A DNA stretch of 64,000 nt from Verrucomicrobiota bacterium (GCA_023269675.1 JAHFSX010000026.1:1-64000); one strand, 5' to 3'. Counted from the first letter of the stretch, positions 45,187-54,071 are shown. Notes: generated by a model not told the origin, from the letters alone. Program-made: numbers and translations.

Positions 45187-45250
45187 ATGTACCAAGAGCC
45201 CCGTGGATTATCTTGGTGAACTCCGTGTACTTCGAGCCTTGGTGGTGAAA
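45187..45250. repeat. CACCAAGG-type repeat, right arm intact
   Basis: The right arm (45213-45248, TCTTGGTGAACTCC-type to GCCTTGGTGGTGA) is closely related to that at 35691-35728. The left arm is reduced to about ten bases. Positions 45125-45280 otherwise hold only this and the ribosome site of the next gene. Confidence 0.7.
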
Positions 45251-45280
45251 GGATTCAAAGTCGGCGAAGGAGCGGATAAC

Positions 45281-46189
45281 ATGCGTATCCTTGTGACGGG
45301 CGGGACGGGGTTTATCGGGCGGCCGCTGTGTGCCGCGCTCGCGGCTGCGGGTCACGAGCTGGTCGTGCTCAGCCGCGACCCGGGGTCGGTGCGGGCGCGC
45401 TGCGGCGCATCCGTCAGTCCGCTGGCCGCGCTGAGCGCGTGGAATGACGACCTGCGGATCGGCGCGGTCATCAATCTGGCGGGTGCGCCGGTCATTGACT
45501 CCCGCTGGAGCGCCCGCCGCAAACAAGAGCTGTGGCGCAGCCGGGTCACCTTTACTGAGGGGCTGGCCGGCCGCATCGCGCAACTGAGTCACAAGCCGGC
45601 GGTGTTGCTCAGCGGTTCCGCGGTCGGGATTTACGGCGACTGCGGCGACCGGTGTCTGAGCGAGGACGCGGCGCCGGCCAAGGATTTTCTCGCGGGGCTC
45701 TGCGTCGCGTGGGAAGACGCCGCATCAGCTGCCCGCGCGCATGGGGTGCGGGTCTGCCTACTGCGCACGGGTCTGGTGCTCCATCCCTCGGGCGGCGTGC
45801 TGGGGAGCATGCTCACGCCGTTCCGCCTCGGTCTCGGCGCGCGCCTCGGCGGCGGTCGCCAGTGGATGAGCTGGATTCATCTCGCCGACTACATCGCGCT
45901 CACGTTGCGCCTGCTGGAGGATCCCGCGGCTCAGGGTCCCTGCAACATGACCGCGCCCGGGCCGGTGACCAACGCCGAGTTCACCGCGACGCTGGCGCGG
46001 GTGCTGCGCCGCCCGGCATTCGCCGCCTTTCCCGCCTGGCTGCTGCTGGGCGCGCTGGGCGCACGCGCCGCGGTGCTGCTGGGCAGTCAGCGCGTTCTGC
46101 CGGTCAAAGCCGGCGAGTTGGGTTATGACTTCCTGCATCCCCGCCTCGAGGATGCGCTGCGCGATCTGGTCGGAGCGGATAAGGCATGA
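45281..46189 (+). CDS. TIGR01777 family NAD(P)-binding epimerase-like protein
   Basis: A 302-residue SDR-fold protein. The Rossmann motif VTGGTGFIGRPL is at the start, then VINLAGAPVIDSRWS, LLSGSAVGIYGDCG and WMSWIHLADYIALTLRL, all TIGR01777 hallmarks. The tail (LLLGALGARAAVLLGSQRVLPVKAGELGY) is the DUF1731 end domain. Members resemble E. coli YfcH; the biochemical role is not established. GAAGGAGCGG before ATG 45281 decides the start. The next gene begins 49 bases downstream in the same direction. Confidence 0.9.
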   Translation: MRILVTGGTGFIGRPLCAALAAAGHELVVLSRDPGSVRARCGASVSPLAALSAWNDDLRIGAVINLAGAPVIDSRWSARRKQELWRSRVTFTEGLAGRIAQLSHKPAVLLSGSAVGIYGDCGDRCLSEDAAPAKDFLAGLCVAWEDAASAARAHGVRVCLLRTGLVLHPSGGVLGSMLTPFRLGLGARLGGGRQWMSWIHLADYIALTLRLLEDPAAQGPCNMTAPGPVTNAEFTATLARVLRRPAFAAFPAWLLLGALGARAAVLLGSQRVLPVKAGELGYDFLHPRLEDALRDLVGADKA

Positions 46190-46238
46190 GTTCCCTCTTG
46201 TCCCAGACAAGGGAGGCGGTTATTGTATCCGCCAACTT

Positions 46239-47171
46239 ATGAAGGCTTTCAAAGATCTCACCCCTTGGCTCAGGTTGGTCCGGCTGCCCAATCTGCTGAC
46301 CGTGCCCGGCGACCCCGTGGCCGGCTTTCTGCTGGCCGCGTCCGGCGCGCCGCAGCCGCCCAAGCCCCTCTTGCTCTTCGCGGCGGCGGGCGCGTCGCTC
46401 TGCCTGTACGCGTTCGGGCTGATCCTCAACGACCTCACGGATCTCGAAACCGATCTGCGCGAGCGGCCCGAGCGGCCCCTGCCGGCCGGAGAGATCACGG
46501 TGGCGCAGGCGCGCATGGGCGCGATCGCGATGGCGCTCTCGGGGCTCAACCTCGCGCTGGCCGCGGGCCGCCCCTCGCTCTATTGCGCGGCCGCGCTCGC
46601 CGGCGTGATCGTCCTTTACAACGCGTGGCTCAAGCGGGTGCGGGGGGGCGGCGTGTGGGCCATGGGGCTTTGCCGCGGCTTGAGCCTGCTGCTCGGCGCG
46701 CTCGCCGCGCGGCCGGAGCTGCTGACGCAGACGGGCGCCGCCGGCGCGCCGGTGTTCGTCGCCGCAGGCGGGCTGACGGTCTATGTCGCCTGCTTCTCGG
46801 CGGTCGCGCGGCGCGAGATGGATCCGGAGAAGCCTCAAGGGTTCACGCGCTGGCTGCCGTTCACCGCGCTGCTGTTCTTCCTGCCCGCGCTGCTGGTGCT
46901 GCTGTCCGCGCAGAGGCGGCTCGACGCCTTCACGCCCACGGTCTACGTGTTCCTGATGGTGATGACGCTGATGCGGGCGTGGCTGCTGGGCGGGCTGATG
47001 TACCGCCATCAGCCCGTGCCGGTGACGGTTGGCGGTCACATCCGCAACCTGCTGATGGTGCAGGCATGCCTCTGCGTGGCCGCAGGGCAGCAAGGCCTGT
47101 TGCCCGCCGTGCTCTTCGTGCTGCTCTCGTTCGTCTTCGCCCGTCTCTCCGCCCGCTTCTACAGCAGCTGA
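46239..47171 (+). CDS. UbiA-type prenyltransferase
   Basis: A 310-residue polytopic membrane protein with the UbiA aspartate-rich motif NDLTDLETDLRERPERPLPAGEI near residues 69-92 (written here in part: NDLTDLETD). A second motif region is less clear (AVARREMDPEKPQG around 190). UbiA enzymes attach isoprenyl chains to quinone, haem or lipid acceptors. The acceptor cannot be deduced. Eight or nine hydrophobic helices are visible. The start is uncertain: GGGAGGCGG lies about 19 bases upstream of ATG 46239, too far for a normal site. It pairs with TIGR01777 upstream. Confidence 0.8.
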   Translation: MKAFKDLTPWLRLVRLPNLLTVPGDPVAGFLLAASGAPQPPKPLLLFAAAGASLCLYAFGLILNDLTDLETDLRERPERPLPAGEITVAQARMGAIAMALSGLNLALAAGRPSLYCAAALAGVIVLYNAWLKRVRGGGVWAMGLCRGLSLLLGALAARPELLTQTGAAGAPVFVAAGGLTVYVACFSAVARREMDPEKPQGFTRWLPFTALLFFLPALLVLLSAQRRLDAFTPTVYVFLMVMTLMRAWLLGGLMYRHQPVPVTVGGHIRNLLMVQACLCVAAGQQGLLPAVLFVLLSFVFARLSARFYSS

Positions 47172-47212
47172 TACCCTGTCACCGGCATAACCGGGAACAA
47201 ATGAACGGGTCA

Positions 47213-47335
47213 CCACCAAGACGCCAAGGCCACAAAGAGCACCAAGTGATTCCGCAAGTGAAACCGGAATGTTTGTAAATTCTTGGTGCCCCTTGGTGCC
47301 CCTTGGTGCTCCCCGAGTCGTGGTGGTTTCTAAGA
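47213..47335. repeat. CACCAAGG-type inverted repeat with amplified units
   Basis: The left arm (CACCACCAAGACGCCAAGG-type, from about 47213) and the right arm, which contains three consecutive TTGGTGCCCC units (about 47282-47312) and ends CGTGGTGGTTT, surround a loop of some 30 bases. The gap 47172-47372 holds no gene. Confidence 0.75.
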
Positions 47336-47372
47336 TCACGTCAAACTTGAGAGGGATTGCATCCGCAAGGGA

Positions 47373-47546
47373 CTAATCCATCGGCATGGGGTTGCAGAGG
47401 TTCGACTCCTTGTCGGCGACGCGGCCGCAGTTGAAGCAGATGAACTTGGGCTCTTGCGTGAGCGTCTTGATCTCTTCAAAACGCTTCGCGCTGGCCAGTA
47501 CGCAGAGGTGGCCTGGATGGTTGCCGGAACAGGTCTGTTCGCTCAT
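47373..47546 (-). CDS. 57-residue zinc-ribbon-like small protein
   Basis: On the minus strand an ATG preceded by AAAAAAGGAGACCC opens 57 codons ending in TAG. The protein has six cysteines: one near the N-terminus (CSGNHPGHLC, two Cys with His between) and FICFNCGRVADKESNLCNP near the C-terminus (CxxC plus a further Cys). The spacing suggests a small metal-binding fold. Similar short proteins with a CxNCGRVA-type motif occur in anaerobic and PVC genomes as hypotheticals; I recall the pattern but cannot confirm it. It is one of two minus-strand genes in the window, and lies between UbiA and the GH99-like gene. Confidence 0.75.
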   Translation of the reverse strand: MSEQTCSGNHPGHLCVLASAKRFEEIKTLTQEPKFICFNCGRVADKESNLCNPMPMD

Positions 47547-47656
47547 GGGTCTCCTTTTTTGTGTGACAGGCCGTCAATACGGCTTGAAATCGATAGGGTT
47601 ATCATAGCGCATACGGATTGGTGAATCACGTGACATTTCATCAGGAGGATCAGATC

Positions 47657-48802
47657 ATGGGGAGAGTTGCGTCGGTTGTCGTTTTGTCTCTCATGCTGGC
47701 AAGGCCGATGTGTGCCGCCGATACCGCCGCCCGCGACCGCGTGCTGGTCGGCGTGAACTATTTCGCGGGGTGGTGGGAGGCGCTTCCCAACAAGTGGCAC
47801 GGCAAGGGCTGGGCGGCGCAGGAACCGGACTGGCGCCCGCAGTTCGCGGGGCGGGTGCCGCTTCTGGGCGATTACAACGTGCAGGCCACGATGGACCGCG
47901 AGATTGAGGCGGCCTCCTCACACGGGGTGGACTTCTTTTCGATCCTCTGGTACTTCCCGCGGCCGGTGTCGGGCAAGGAGGCCGAGGCGGAGAGGCTCAA
48001 CCGCGGTTTGCAGACCTATCTTGCCTCGGCGAATGCGGGGCTGATGCGCTTCATGGTCGAGTATTGCAACGCCGAGGCGTTCAGCGCCACAAACGACGCG
48101 CAGTGGGCCGCGTGCGTGCAGACCTGGGTGGCAGCGATGAGGCATCCGGCCGCGCTGCGGGTGGACGGACGGCTGGTCTTCAAGGTGCATGACGCGTACC
48201 GCTTCGTGATGTGCAATGGCGGGGACGCCGCGCGCTGCCGGGGGCAGCTGGACGAACTGCGCGCCGCGGTGCGGGCCGCCGGGATGGGCGAGATGATCAT
48301 CGGCGGGGGCATCATGAGCCGCAGTCAGGTTGCGCCGAAAGCGCCGGCGGCGCAGGTCTTCGATTTCACGGCGACCTATATGAGCATTCCCGATGTGGAG
48401 GTGCGCGAGGCCGAGCACCCTTATGCCAGCTTGGCGGCCGAAGCGAGAACGGCGCGCGCGCTGCATGCGGGCGATCCGGTGCCGTGGGTGCCGTATCTGG
48501 CGGCGGGCTGGAACCCGCGGCCGTGGACGCATCCGCAGTCGGACCCGAACCACCGGCGCTTCTTCACGTTCCCGACACGCGACGAGTGGGTGAAGGAACT
48601 GCGGGCGGTCAGTGAAGACCTCAAGAAGTATCCGCGCCTGGGCTTGCCGCGGCGCGACGGGAGCTGTCAGCCAGCCTTCACGGTCTACGCGTGGAATGAG
48701 TTTGGCGAAGGCGGCATCGTGGCGCCTACGCGAGGCGAAGGCGCGATGAAATTGGAGGCGATCCGGGAGGTGTTCGGGCCAAAGGCAACCGATGTGAGAT
48801 AA
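47657..48802 (+). CDS. GH99/WbsX-like secreted glycosidase
   Basis: A 381-residue protein with a signal peptide (VASVVVLSLMLARPMCAA). The domain begins VLVGVNYFAGWWEALPNKWHG and continues with AASSHGVDFFSILWYFPRP, resembling the GH99/WbsX barrel of endo-mannanases and related enzymes. The late segment YAWNEFGEGGIVAPTRG fits the WNEWxEG motif typical of that clan. Endo-acting cleavage of an alpha-mannan-like or other polysaccharide is inferred. The AGGAGG ribosome site eight bases before ATG 47657 is one of the best in the window. Confidence 0.75.
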   Translation: MGRVASVVVLSLMLARPMCAADTAARDRVLVGVNYFAGWWEALPNKWHGKGWAAQEPDWRPQFAGRVPLLGDYNVQATMDREIEAASSHGVDFFSILWYFPRPVSGKEAEAERLNRGLQTYLASANAGLMRFMVEYCNAEAFSATNDAQWAACVQTWVAAMRHPAALRVDGRLVFKVHDAYRFVMCNGGDAARCRGQLDELRAAVRAAGMGEMIIGGGIMSRSQVAPKAPAAQVFDFTATYMSIPDVEVREAEHPYASLAAEARTARALHAGDPVPWVPYLAAGWNPRPWTHPQSDPNHRRFFTFPTRDEWVKELRAVSEDLKKYPRLGLPRRDGSCQPAFTVYAWNEFGEGGIVAPTRGEGAMKLEAIREVFGPKATDVR

Positions 48803-49119
48803 TCGTATTTCAAGCACCAAGATGCGAAGAATGAGGAACGATGCCTCGGCGGTACCTTCCTGCTTTTCGCGTGTCCGATTTAATGATTTTCACCTTTGGA
48901 AGTGGCCAAGCTTGCCCGTCCAACCGCCCGGAGCCTATCCGCCTTCCCGGCCTCAAGCTCATAATACAGCTTTTGCACAAACTGACAATTTTCCGTGGCA
49001 CTCTTTTCTGATAGGTGTCAATATGTGAACGCTGAATCTAGTGGAAGTTGCTCTGAGACAGCAAGCGGGCATGGGGGAGCGGATGCGATCCTGCCGCATT
49101 TTTGCATAAAGGAACAGCC
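48803..49119. other. 317-bp gap with no recognised gene
   Basis: I see no gene here. A 67-codon open frame at 48822-49028 has no ribosome site and no family resemblance. The AT-richer stretch near 48960-49020 contains CATAAT and TTTTGCACAAA, which might be regulatory. The last bases (AAAGGA, 49108-49112) are the ribosome site of the next gene. Confidence 0.6.
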
Positions 49120-50625
49120 ATGAAGTCCAGACTCACGTCGGTCACGGTCCTGCTCGCGGGAGTTTTAGCCTTAGACGTGTTGGCCATGGACCGCGATAGC
49201 CAGGCAGCCGACTCGCTGAGCGTCTATCCCGCGCCCAAGGGCGCCGCGCTGAGCAGCGGGTTCGCGGTCAAAGTCCGCCCGGCCGGGGGCGCGTGGCAGG
49301 ATCTGGCGATCTACGACGTGCGCGTCAACCTGTTCGCGCTCAGCCAGGCCGCGTTCGCGTATTTCGACTTCGAGGGGAAAGCCGAAGTCCAGGTGACCTT
49401 CAACGGAGGGGAGGTCAAAACCGTCGAGGTGCGGCCGAAGTCCTGTGCGATCTTGCCCAGGCTCGAGGGGCGGACCATCACCTTTACGATGGATCAGCCC
49501 GGGAACCTCTCCGTCGAAGTGAACGGTGACCGCTTGCACAACCTGCATCTCTTTGGCAGCGCGCCGGAGAAGGACGTGCCGTCAAAGGACGATCCCGGCG
49601 TCATTTTCTTCGGGCCGGGTTTCCACCGGCTCGGGTCGCACCCGGCGATCAGCAGCGAAGGACAGGTCGGTGGAAAGGACAAGGCGGTCATCAAAGTCGC
49701 GAGCGGCAAGACCGTTTACCTGGCCGGCGGCAGCGTGGTCCAGGCGGCCATCAAGCTCGCCGACAAAGCCAGCGGCGTCACGATCCGCGGGCGCGGCATT
49801 CTGGATCTGAGCCTGTGGAACGAACCCCATGGGCACTTCGTCAAAAACATCACATGGCAGACTCCCGCCATTACGCTTCCGTCCGCCACGGGCACGCGCA
49901 TCGAGGGCATCATCGTCAAGCAGTCCCCGGGCTACACGGTCTTGGGCGGCAACGCCGACGGGGTCAGCATCGAGGGGCTGAAGGCGCTCGGCGCGCATGA
50001 ATGGGCCGACGGGATCGACCTGATGTCCTCCTCGAACGTCCGCATCACCGGCGTTTTCCTGCGCACCTCGGACGACTGCATCGCGGTTTACGGCAGCCGC
50101 TTCGGGTACCGCGGCGATTCGCGCAAGTGGGTCGTGCGGGACTCGACGTTCTGGGCCGACAAGGCGCACCCGATCTTCATGGGGGTCCACGGCGACTTTC
50201 AAGGCAACGGCGACATTCTGGAGGACGTCGCCTTCCGCAACATCGACATCCTGGAATCCAACGAGCCGCACAGCGGCTTCTGGGGCGCGCTGTCGATCGG
50301 GTGCGGCGACAAGAACACCTGCCGCGACATTCTGTTCGACGACATCCGCGTGGAGCACATCCGCGACGCGGGCGGCCGGCTGATCGACCTGCAGTTCAAA
50401 CACTTCCAGCCCTCGGTGGTGGACGGCCGCGCCATCCGGAACATCACCTTTCGCAAGATCGTCTACGACGGCCCCCAAGGCTCGCTGCTCGAAGGGAAAG
50501 GCCCCGGCCAGATGATTCAGGGCGTGCTCTTCGAAGGGCTGAAGATCAACGGACGGCACGTGCTGAAAGCCGAGGATGGACCCGTCGTCATCGGCGCGTT
50601 TGTAACAGGGGTCGAGTTCAAATAG
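49120..50625 (+). CDS. secreted GH28/GH49-like beta-helix glycosidase
   Basis: A 501-residue exported protein (signal to about residue 30). An N-terminal beta-sandwich (about 30-130) precedes a right-handed beta-helix. The region TSDDCIAVYGSR gives an adjacent Asp318-Asp319 pair, as in GH28/GH49 catalytic centres, and PIFMGVHGDFQGNG follows where the family has its G(H)G segment. VTIRGRGILDLSLWNE starts the rungs. Hydrolysis of an alpha-linked polysaccharide (polygalacturonan, dextran or similar) is plausible. AAAGGA seven bases before ATG 49120 supports the start. It is 67 bases upstream of the fructanase. Confidence 0.75.
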   Translation: MKSRLTSVTVLLAGVLALDVLAMDRDSQAADSLSVYPAPKGAALSSGFAVKVRPAGGAWQDLAIYDVRVNLFALSQAAFAYFDFEGKAEVQVTFNGGEVKTVEVRPKSCAILPRLEGRTITFTMDQPGNLSVEVNGDRLHNLHLFGSAPEKDVPSKDDPGVIFFGPGFHRLGSHPAISSEGQVGGKDKAVIKVASGKTVYLAGGSVVQAAIKLADKASGVTIRGRGILDLSLWNEPHGHFVKNITWQTPAITLPSATGTRIEGIIVKQSPGYTVLGGNADGVSIEGLKALGAHEWADGIDLMSSSNVRITGVFLRTSDDCIAVYGSRFGYRGDSRKWVVRDSTFWADKAHPIFMGVHGDFQGNGDILEDVAFRNIDILESNEPHSGFWGALSIGCGDKNTCRDILFDDIRVEHIRDAGGRLIDLQFKHFQPSVVDGRAIRNITFRKIVYDGPQGSLLEGKGPGQMIQGVLFEGLKINGRHVLKAEDGPVVIGAFVTGVEFK

Positions 50626-50692
50626 GCAGGGCGCCGTCTAAAGCATCGACACGCGGCGGGCTGTTTTGCGGGAAGCGAGCAGGGGAGAAATG

Positions 50693-52837
50693 ATGAAACA
50701 GAGAATGACGTGGATCGCGTGCGGCATGGCGACCGCCCTGTGCGCGCAGGGCGGCGAGACGGTGCTCGCCGACTTCGAGGGCGAGACTTACGGCGCCTGG
50801 ACCGCCGAGGGCACGGCCTTCGGCGCGGGGCCGGCCAAAGGGACGCTCCCGGGTCAGATGCAGGTGAGCGGGTTCGCAGGCAAACGTCTGGTGAACTCGT
50901 TCAACGGCGGCGACCGCGCGACCGGCACCCTGACTTCGCCGCCGTTCACGGTCGAGCGCAAGTTCATCACCTTCCTGGTGGGCGGCGGGGGCTGGAAGGG
51001 GAAGACCTGCCTGAACCTGCTGGTGGACGGCAAGGCCGTGCGCACGGCGGCCGGGCCTAACGTGGTTCCCGGCGGCAGCGAAGAGCTGGGGCCCGAGTCG
51101 TGGGACGTCTCGGATCTGATCGGCCAAGAGGCGCGCATCCAGATCGTGGACAGCGAGAAGGGCGGCTGGGGGCACATCAACGTCGACCAGATCGTGCTAT
51201 GCGACGCGGCGCCGCCCGCGCCGCAGAAGAACGCGACGCGCGAGGTGACGGCGGACAAGCGCTGGCTGCTGCTGCCGGTCAAGAACGGCGGGCAGAAGTG
51301 CAAAGTCGAAGTGCGCGAGGGCAAGGACGTGCTGCGCTTCTTCGACATCGAGCTGGCGGACGGCGAGCCGGACTGGTGGGCGCCGCTCGACCTCGCCGCG
51401 TGGCAGGACAAGCGTCTCACGCTCTGGGCCGACAAGCTGCCGGCCGGGTCAAAAGGGCTGGAGAACGTAAAGTTCGCGGATGAGGCGATACCCAAAGAGG
51501 GACTCTATCGCGAGGCGCTGCGGCCGCAGCTGCACTTCTCGCCCGCCCGCGGCTGGAACAACGATCCCAACGGGCTGGTGTTTTTCCACGGCGAGTATCA
51601 TCTTTTTTTCCAGCATAACCCCTACGGCACAGGCTGGGGCAACATGCACTGGGGCCACGCGGTCAGCAGCAACCTGGTGAACTGGACGGAACTCGACGAG
51701 GCGCTCTATCCCGACGCGCTGGGGCCGATGTTCAGCGGCAGCGCGGTGGTGGATCACGCCAACACCAGCGGGTTCGGCAAGGACGGCCGGCCTCCGCTGG
51801 TGCTGATCTATACGGCGGCGGGCAACCCCGCCACACAGTGCATCGCGACCAGCCTCGACGGCCGCTCCTTCACGAAGTACGGCGGCAATCCCGTGGTCAA
51901 GAACATCACGGGCGGCAACCGTGATCCGAAGGTGTTCTGGCATGCGCCGACGAAACGGTGGGTCATGGCGCTCTATGTGGGGCGTCCGGGCAAACAGCAC
52001 ACGATTCAATTGATGGCCTCGCCGAACCTGCGCGAATGGACGGAGCTGTCGGCTGTGCCGGGCGACAAGGACGGCGGACATTATCTCTACGAGTGTCCCG
52101 ACCTCTTCGAGCTGCCCGTGGCGGGCGGGCAAGGCTCGTGCTGGGTGCTCTCCGCGGCGGACGGACAATATGCGCTGGGCACATTTGACGGCACGAACTT
52201 TAAGCCCGAGGTGGAGCGGCTGCGCGGGCACAGCGGCAACGCGTATTACGCGGCCCAGAGCTTCAGCGACCTGCCGGAGGGGCGGCGCGTGCTGATCGGA
52301 TGGCTGCAGGCGCCCTCGCCGGGCATGCCGTTCAACCAGGGCATGACGCTGCCGCAGGACTTGGGGCTTGTGGCCACCCCGGAAGGCATAAGGCTGACGC
52401 ATGCGCCGGTCAAAGAGCTGGCGGCTTTGCGCGAGCGCACGCAGCGTTTCGGGCCGGTTGACGTGACGGCCGGCGGCACGGACCCGCTGGCGGGGTTCGA
52501 GTCCGAGTTGCCGGAGCTGCGCCTGTCGTGCGAGGTGTCGCCCGACGCCGTGGTACGTCTTGATCTGCGCGGCGTGGCTCTGCGTTTCGACGCGGCGAAA
52601 CAGGAGCTGACGATCGGGAAGCACACGGCCGCCTGGCCGGTCAGGGACGGGAAACTGGGGCTGACCGTTTACGTGGACCGCACCTGCGTCGAGGTCTTTT
52701 CGGCGGACGGGCTGCTCTACGCGCCGGTGGCGGCTCTGCCGCAGGCGGAGGCGCGGAAGGTCTCGCTGACGGTGGAGAAGGGCGTGGCGCGCGGCGTGAC
52801 GGGCGAGGTCCATGCGCTGCGCTCAAGCTGGAAGTAG
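50693..52837 (+). CDS. GH32 fructan hydrolase (levanase/invertase-type)
   Basis: A 714-residue secreted enzyme with an extra N-terminal carbohydrate-binding-like sandwich (about 25-175). The GH32 catalytic five-blade propeller begins with LHFSPARGWNNDPNGLVFF, whose Asp291 is the nucleophile. NRDPKVFW (about 410) is the RDP transition-state stabiliser, and YECPDLFEL (about 467) supplies the acid/base glutamate. A C-terminal beta-sandwich ends LTVYVDRTCVEVF. It cleaves beta-2,1 or beta-2,6 fructan or sucrose. AGGGGAG precedes the two adjacent ATGs; 50693 has the better spacing. Its products match the kinase and porter downstream. Confidence 0.93.
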   Translation: MKQRMTWIACGMATALCAQGGETVLADFEGETYGAWTAEGTAFGAGPAKGTLPGQMQVSGFAGKRLVNSFNGGDRATGTLTSPPFTVERKFITFLVGGGGWKGKTCLNLLVDGKAVRTAAGPNVVPGGSEELGPESWDVSDLIGQEARIQIVDSEKGGWGHINVDQIVLCDAAPPAPQKNATREVTADKRWLLLPVKNGGQKCKVEVREGKDVLRFFDIELADGEPDWWAPLDLAAWQDKRLTLWADKLPAGSKGLENVKFADEAIPKEGLYREALRPQLHFSPARGWNNDPNGLVFFHGEYHLFFQHNPYGTGWGNMHWGHAVSSNLVNWTELDEALYPDALGPMFSGSAVVDHANTSGFGKDGRPPLVLIYTAAGNPATQCIATSLDGRSFTKYGGNPVVKNITGGNRDPKVFWHAPTKRWVMALYVGRPGKQHTIQLMASPNLREWTELSAVPGDKDGGHYLYECPDLFELPVAGGQGSCWVLSAADGQYALGTFDGTNFKPEVERLRGHSGNAYYAAQSFSDLPEGRRVLIGWLQAPSPGMPFNQGMTLPQDLGLVATPEGIRLTHAPVKELAALRERTQRFGPVDVTAGGTDPLAGFESELPELRLSCEVSPDAVVRLDLRGVALRFDAAKQELTIGKHTAAWPVRDGKLGLTVYVDRTCVEVFSADGLLYAPVAALPQAEARKVSLTVEKGVARGVTGEVHALRSSWK

Positions 52838-52874
52838 GACAGGCGGTCTTGCCAATGGCTGCGAGTCGGTGTCG

Positions 52875-52973
52875 TTTTTGGAGTGCGGTGACAACCAGCG
52901 GGCGGCACCGCTTTTCAGAGGCATGCTTGAAAGCGGCGTCGCGCGGGATACCGCTTGCCGCACGCACTCCAAG
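52875..52973. repeat. nested inverted repeat, TTGGAGTGCG type
   Basis: Outer arms TTGGAGTGCG (near 52878) and CGCACTCCAA (near 52963), and inner arms CCGCTTTTC and GAAAGCGG, form a two-level stem. The 250-bp gap 52838-53088 between the fructanase and the kinase holds only this element and a possible extended -10 (TGATATGAT near 53054). Confidence 0.75.
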
Positions 52974-53088
52974 ACTGCTGTCGCCCTTACGGGAGACGTT
53001 CTTGTGCCGAATACGTGCCCGTCAATGACGACCGTGGCCAAGTTCCGCGGCCTCTGATATGATGACAACCACGGAAGGGTGACAGACC

Positions 53089-53952
53089 ATGCTCGATCTG
53101 GTGACGTTCGGGGAAATCCTGTGGGATGTGATCGACGGCGAGGCGCACATCGGCGGCGCGCCTTTCAATCTGGCGGCGCACGCGGCGCGGTGCGGGTTGC
53201 GCGCGGCCGCGGTCTCGTGCGTCGGCGACGATCCGCTGGGACGCGCCGCCTTGGCAGAGATGGCGCGTCTGCGCGTGGACAGGCGCTGGACAACGGTGGA
53301 CCGCGATCATCCGACCGGCACCGTCACGGTGACGCTCGCGGGCGGACAGCCGAGCTATACGATTCACGAAAACGCGGCGTGGGACTTCATCCAGCCTTCC
53401 GAAGCGGCGCTGCAGGCGCTGGCGGCGGAGCGGCCGCACGCCTTCTGTTTCGGAACGCTGGCGCAGCGGAGCGAGCTGTCGCGGCAGTCGCTCTTCCGGC
53501 TGCTGGAGCTGTTCACGTTCAGGGAAGTCTTTTACGATGTGAACCTGCGGCAGGCCTTCTGGTCGGGGCCGCTGGTCGAGGCGGGCCTGGCGCGCGCGAC
53601 GCTGGTGAAGGTGAACGCGGACGAGGCGCGGGTGCTGGGCGGCTTGCTGTTTGAGGGCGCGTGCGCGCCGGAGCCCTTCGCGCGGGCGGTGTTGGCGCGG
53701 CATCCGGTGCGGGCGGTCATCGTCACGCTCGGGGGCGACGGGTGTCTGGTATGCGAACGGGACCGCGAGGCCGTGCGCTGCGCCGGCGTGAAGGTGGAGG
53801 TCGTGGATGCGGTCGGGGCGGGTGACGCCTTCTCGGCCGCGTTCCTGGCCGCCTGGCTGCAGGGGGCGACCGCGGCCGAGGCCGCGGAGGCGGGCAACCG
53901 GCGCGGCGCGTGGGTGGCGTCGCAGCGCGGCGCGGTGCCAGCGGAAGCATAA
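53089..53952 (+). CDS. PfkB-family fructokinase
   Basis: A 287-residue cytoplasmic ribokinase-fold enzyme. The family start GEILWDVIDGEAHIGGAPFNLAAH includes the substrate-binding GG; the ATP-site motif DAVGAGDAFSAAFLAAW (about residue 240) contains the catalytic aspartate. The whole domain is present with the usual length. Together with the upstream GH32 enzyme and the downstream sugar porter, phosphorylation of fructose to fructose-6-phosphate is the best inference. GGAAGGGTG supplies a ribosome site a little far upstream of ATG 53089. Confidence 0.88.
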   Translation: MLDLVTFGEILWDVIDGEAHIGGAPFNLAAHAARCGLRAAAVSCVGDDPLGRAALAEMARLRVDRRWTTVDRDHPTGTVTVTLAGGQPSYTIHENAAWDFIQPSEAALQALAAERPHAFCFGTLAQRSELSRQSLFRLLELFTFREVFYDVNLRQAFWSGPLVEAGLARATLVKVNADEARVLGGLLFEGACAPEPFARAVLARHPVRAVIVTLGGDGCLVCERDREAVRCAGVKVEVVDAVGAGDAFSAAFLAAWLQGATAAEAAEAGNRRGAWVASQRGAVPAEA

Positions 53953-53954
53953 AA

Positions 53955-54031
53955 CCACCAAGGCGCCAAGGGCACGAAGGCGCACCAAGAATAGGTGTCA
54001 ACGAGAGCACGAAGACTCAAAGGCACAAAGA
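53955..54031. repeat. CACCAAGG-type repeat, degenerate
   Basis: Tandem ACCAAGG-, GCCAAGG-, GCACGAAGG- and AAAGGCACAAAG-like units run through the gap between fructokinase and sugar porter. No clear right arm is present, unlike the copy at 35649-35728. Confidence 0.6.
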
Positions 54032-54045
54032 AGAGTAAAGGGTCT

Positions 54046-54071
54046 GGCAGGGCGAGCGCTCCGCGCCGCCG
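54046..54071. repeat. GGCAGGGCGAGCGCTCC half element
   Basis: This 26-base block closely matches the left arm of the element at 12404-12472 and is unpaired here, so it seems to be a solo half of the GGTAGGG-type family. Confidence 0.65.

Noticed and set aside
48822-49028. A 68-codon open frame in the gap before the GH28-like gene
   Set aside because: No ribosome site, no recognisable composition or family; likely chance.
35649-54031. CACCAAGG repeats as a CRISPR array
   Set aside because: The units are adjacent, degenerate and inverted, with no regular unique spacers and no cas genes.
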